NCBI GenBank assembly: GCA_964372275.1
Contig: CAYJRR010000041.1
Coordinates: forward strand, 9,188 to 34,317
Direction: 5' to 3'
Origin: CAYJRR01 sp964372275 [NCBI: uncultured bacterium]
Lineage (GTDB): Bacteria > CAYJRR01
Length of the DNA: 25,130 nucleotides
Part shown: positions 22,598 to 25,130 of the stretch, one piece after another
Layout of the letters: each line of letters starts with the position of its first letter
Position numbering within the stretch: position 1 is the stretch's first letter
Position numbers and translations under genes: made by a program
The notes under the pieces: model-generated
What the model saw: the letters and a program-made list of their open reading frames with translations, nothing else
Database searches by the model: none
Told to the model about the DNA's origin: nothing

Positions 22598-24526
22598 ATG
22601 AGCGCTCTGCCGAACGCCCCCACCGCCGCCCCGCCCCACGCCCGCAGCGATCGCTTCCCCGCCGGCGTGCCGTACATCGTCGGCAACGAAGGGGCCGAGC
22701 GGTTCAGCTTCTACGGGATGAAGGCGATCCTGAAGGTCTACCTGATCGGCCTGTTCCTGAAGTCGATCGGCGTCCTCGACGAGTCGACCGCCACCCCCGA
22801 GCAGCTCGCCGCCGCGCGCGCCAAGTCGACCGAGGTGGTCCACCTCTTCGTGGCGGGGGTCTACGCCTTCCCGCTGATCGGCGCCGTCCTCTCCGACCGG
22901 CTGCTCGGAAAGTTCAAGGTGATCTTCTGGGTCTCCCTGATCTACTGCCTGGGGCACGCCGTGCTCGCCGTCGCCGGCCGGTTCGACGCGATCTCGATGT
23001 ACCACGCGGCGGAGATCTCGATGTACCTCGGCCTGACGCTGATCGCCGTCGGTTCCGGCGGCATCAAGCCCTGCGTCTCGGCCAACGTCGGCGACCAGTT
23101 CACCAAGGAGAACGGCCACCTCGTCACCAAGATCTTCCAGATCTTCTACTTCATCATCAACTACGGCTCGTTCTTCTCGACGATCATCACCCCGATCCTT
23201 CTCCGCCGGTTCGGACCGGAGGTGGCGTTCGGCGTGCCGGGGGTGTTGATGGGGGTGGCGACCCTCGTCTTCTGGATGGGGCGTGACCGGTTCGTGCGGG
23301 TGCCGCCGAATCCCGGCGGAAAGCTCGGGCTGCTCGACACCGTCGTCACCACGCTCCTCTTCTCCCCGCTGTTCGCGCTGATCGTCGGCTACTTCGTCCT
23401 GTGGGAAGGGTTCCTGAAGCGCCTGGGAGAGTCGCTCCCGAAGGGGGAGGAGCTGGCGGTGACGGCCGGGACGGTCGGGACCTTCTTCGCCGAGCACTGG
23501 TGGCTGCCGGTCGGGACCGTCGCCGCGGTGGCTGCGGGGCTGGCGCTGTTCCAGAAGCGCCAGTCGATCGTGGCCGACCGGACCAGCTTCCTCCCGGTGC
23601 TGCTCTTCGCCCTCCGCAACCAGTCGCGCCGGAAGCCGGGGCAAGGCTTCTTCGACGTCGCGAGGGAGGAGTTCGGAGAAGAGGCGGGGGACGGCCCGCC
23701 GGCGGTCCTCAAGATCGTCGTCGTCTTCTCGATGGTCAGCGTCTTTTGGGCCCTGTTCGACCAGCACGCTTCCACGTGGATCGACCAGGCGAAGATGATG
23801 GACCTGACGCTCACCTTCCCGACGTGGATCGGCCGGTGGGTGCTCGCCGCCACGATCGGCCTGTCGGTCTTCGCCGGCGTCTGGCTGTTCGCGTGGATCT
23901 CGAACCGGGCGCTGCCCGCGATCGCGACCCGGGCGACGCTCGCCGTGACCGGTGGACTCGGCGTGATCGCCGCCGTCCTCGATCTCCTGAATCCGCAGAT
24001 GGCCCGCATCGAGATGGACGCCGCGCAGCTCTCGGCGCTCAACCCGCTGATGGTGATGGTGATCATCCCGGCGCTGAACGTGCTGGTCTACGACCCGCTG
24101 CAGAAGCGCGGCATCGACTTCTCGCCGCTCCGGCGGATGACGGTCGGGATGTTCCTCGCCGCCAGCGCCTTCGTCCTGGCGGCGGTGATCCAGAAGTGGA
24201 TCGAGGTGGAGGGGAACGGCGAGGTCCACGGACTCTGGCAGGCGGTCCCCTACTTCGTGATGACGACCGCCGAGGTCCTGGTCTCGATCACCGGCCTCGA
24301 GTTCGCCTACACCCAGGCGCCCCGCGCGATGAAGTCGACGATGATGAGCTTCTGGCTCCTGTGCGTGACGTTCGGGAACCTGATCGTCGCCTTCCTCGCG
24401 CCGCTGCAGAAGACGGTGGAGCTGTCGCAGTTCTTCTGGCTGTTCGCCGGACTGATGGCCGTCGCGGCCCTGGTTTTCGCGACGCTCGCCTACTTCTACA
24501 AGGGGAAGACCTACCTACAGCACTGA
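22598..24526 (+). CDS. Proton-dependent oligopeptide transporter (POT/PTR2 family)
   Basis: 642-residue MFS-type membrane protein importing di- and tripeptides with protons. The POT signature Glu-x-x-Glu-Arg-Phe-x-Phe-Tyr-Gly occupies 31-40 in TM1 (E31, E34, R35). The second family signature, Phe-Tyr-Phe-Ile-Ile-Asn-Tyr-Gly-Ser, is near residue 185. There are at least twelve hydrophobic segments, plus a longer central hydrophilic stretch rich in charged residues (about 325-365). The length exceeds the usual ~500 residues of bacterial POTs, because of internal extensions and extra TM segments. The start codon follows a candidate promoter closely and has no visible Shine-Dalgarno. Some POT members carry nitrate or other solutes, so peptide specificity is inferred from family. 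Confidence 0.93.
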   Translation: MSALPNAPTAAPPHARSDRFPAGVPYIVGNEGAERFSFYGMKAILKVYLIGLFLKSIGVLDESTATPEQLAAARAKSTEVVHLFVAGVYAFPLIGAVLSDRLLGKFKVIFWVSLIYCLGHAVLAVAGRFDAISMYHAAEISMYLGLTLIAVGSGGIKPCVSANVGDQFTKENGHLVTKIFQIFYFIINYGSFFSTIITPILLRRFGPEVAFGVPGVLMGVATLVFWMGRDRFVRVPPNPGGKLGLLDTVVTTLLFSPLFALIVGYFVLWEGFLKRLGESLPKGEELAVTAGTVGTFFAEHWWLPVGTVAAVAAGLALFQKRQSIVADRTSFLPVLLFALRNQSRRKPGQGFFDVAREEFGEEAGDGPPAVLKIVVVFSMVSVFWALFDQHASTWIDQAKMMDLTLTFPTWIGRWVLAATIGLSVFAGVWLFAWISNRALPAIATRATLAVTGGLGVIAAVLDLLNPQMARIEMDAAQLSALNPLMVMVIIPALNVLVYDPLQKRGIDFSPLRRMTVGMFLAASAFVLAAVIQKWIEVEGNGEVHGLWQAVPYFVMTTAEVLVSITGLEFAYTQAPRAMKSTMMSFWLLCVTFGNLIVAFLAPLQKTVELSQFFWLFAGLMAVAALVFATLAYFYKGKTYLQH

Positions 24527-24688
24527 CACCGTGGGTGAGGAAGGTCACGTACCGGGATGTAGGAATTGCCACCCGGGCCGCACCGACCGGACGGCCGCGG
24601 ATCCGATTCTCTAGCGATTCCAAGCTGTCACGGCGAACCGCCCCCGTGGCTCACCGGTTGCAGCCCCTCGTTCCATCGGAGGGGGCAA

Positions 24689-25130
24689 ATGGTCATCACG
24701 CGGGTCGAGCGGTCGATCGTTTCGTCGGGGGTCGCGGGACTTTCGCTTCTGGTGGGGGCCTGCAACGACAACACGCTGGTCGGCCTGCCCGACGCCGGCG
24801 AGGCGCCGGTCGCGGCGATCTCCGGTGACGCGAACCACGTCCCCCTCGACACCGCGGTCTTCGACGGCAGCGACTCCTACGATCCGGACGGCGAGATCGT
24901 CGAGTATCGGTGGGAGGTGGTCGGTCGGCCGAGCGGCAGCTCGGCGCCGATCGAGACGCTGGACCCGGCGCGGGCGGAGCTCTTCGTCGATTTCGCCGGC
25001 GACTACACGATCCGCCTGACCGTCGTCGACGACCGCGGGAACGAGGGCCAGGACGAGTTCGCCTTCAGCGCCGTCCCCTGGCAGCAGCTCCACGTCGAGC
25101 TGGCGTGGGACACTCCGACCTCCGACTTCG
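24689..25130 (+). CDS. PKD-domain lipoprotein (3' end beyond window)
   Basis: A partial gene of at least 147 codons, running off the window end. The ATG has a GGAGGGGG Shine-Dalgarno at 24678-24685. Signal with lipobox Val-Gly-Ala-Cys (C25) marks a lipoprotein. Residues about 40-128 are a PKD/Ig-like domain: Asp-Gly-Ser-Asp-Ser-Tyr-Asp-Pro-Asp-Gly motif, Tyr-Arg-Trp-Glu strand, and the closing Gly-Asp-Tyr-Thr-Ile-Arg-Leu-Thr-Val. Then comes Leu-His-Val-Glu-Leu-Ala-Trp-Asp-Thr-Pro, a sequence style seen at the start of repeat domains in large surface proteins of delta-group bacteria. It is probably a large cell-surface or adhesion-like lipoprotein; no catalytic site is visible in the part present. 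Confidence 0.85.
   Translation, partial: MVITRVERSIVSSGVAGLSLLVGACNDNTLVGLPDAGEAPVAAISGDANHVPLDTAVFDGSDSYDPDGEIVEYRWEVVGRPSGSSAPIETLDPARAELFVDFAGDYTIRLTVVDDRGNEGQDEFAFSAVPWQQLHVELAWDTPTSDF

Noticed and set aside
22541-24229. 562-residue minus-strand open frame opposite the POT transporter
   Set aside because: Composition is charge-rich (Asp/Glu/Arg/His) as expected from the antisense of a high-GC membrane protein; no motif or start signal.

Overview
The window is a high-GC (roughly two-thirds G+C) bacterial chromosome segment with densely packed genes on both strands. Paralogous PknB-type kinases that end in membrane segments, PEGA-type envelope domains, an unusually large set of lipoproteins (at least five lipobox proteins), a PKD-domain lipoprotein and a giant ATPase-LuxR regulator together look most like a myxobacterium-like (former deltaproteobacterial) organism or a related uncultured lineage. 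That placement is inference; no rRNA or ribosomal protein is present to anchor it. The first ~100 bases are poly-G/poly-C and look like a sequencing or assembly artefact at a contig end.

Region 1 (1-3699, + strand) is the most distinctive part: a tight phosphonate operon. Its genes are a two-cupin non-heme iron dioxygenase of the methylphosphonate synthase / hydroxyethylphosphonate dioxygenase family (5' end lost), phosphonopyruvate decarboxylase, and an iron-type alcohol dehydrogenase that fits phosphonoacetaldehyde reductase. The dioxygenase shows a 2-His-1-Gln metal triad and flanking residues that point to methylphosphonate synthase. The route would be phosphonopyruvate, phosphonoacetaldehyde, 2-hydroxyethylphosphonate, then methylphosphonate. 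Only PEP mutase is missing, presumably upstream.

Region 2 (3709-8317) holds an alpha/beta hydrolase downstream of a ~983-residue ATPase/LuxR regulator on the - strand, and a divergent exported hypothetical protein. Region 3 (8321-9502, -) is a cystathionine gamma-lyase/synthase. Region 4 (9632-15099) is an envelope signalling island: kinase with a TM segment and PEGA domain plus an overlapping lipoprotein, a - strand PEGA/outer-membrane-barrel protein, and a second TM kinase. Region 5 (15100-17200, -) is cystathionine beta-synthase followed by an ETHE1/glyoxalase-II-like metallo-beta-lactamase-fold protein; with region 3 this gives transsulfuration and probable persulfide handling.

Region 6 (17235-25130) has a copper monooxygenase-like (PHM-like) lipoprotein, tRNA-Leu(CAG) with a recognisable promoter and terminator, an exported HAD-fold protein, a DUF3592 membrane protein, two unknown lipoproteins, a POT-family peptide transporter, and a PKD-domain lipoprotein cut by the window end.

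All five convergent gene pairs meet with gaps of 9 bp or less, or overlap at the stop codons. I saw no CRISPR array, insertion sequence, integrase, attachment site or replication origin.
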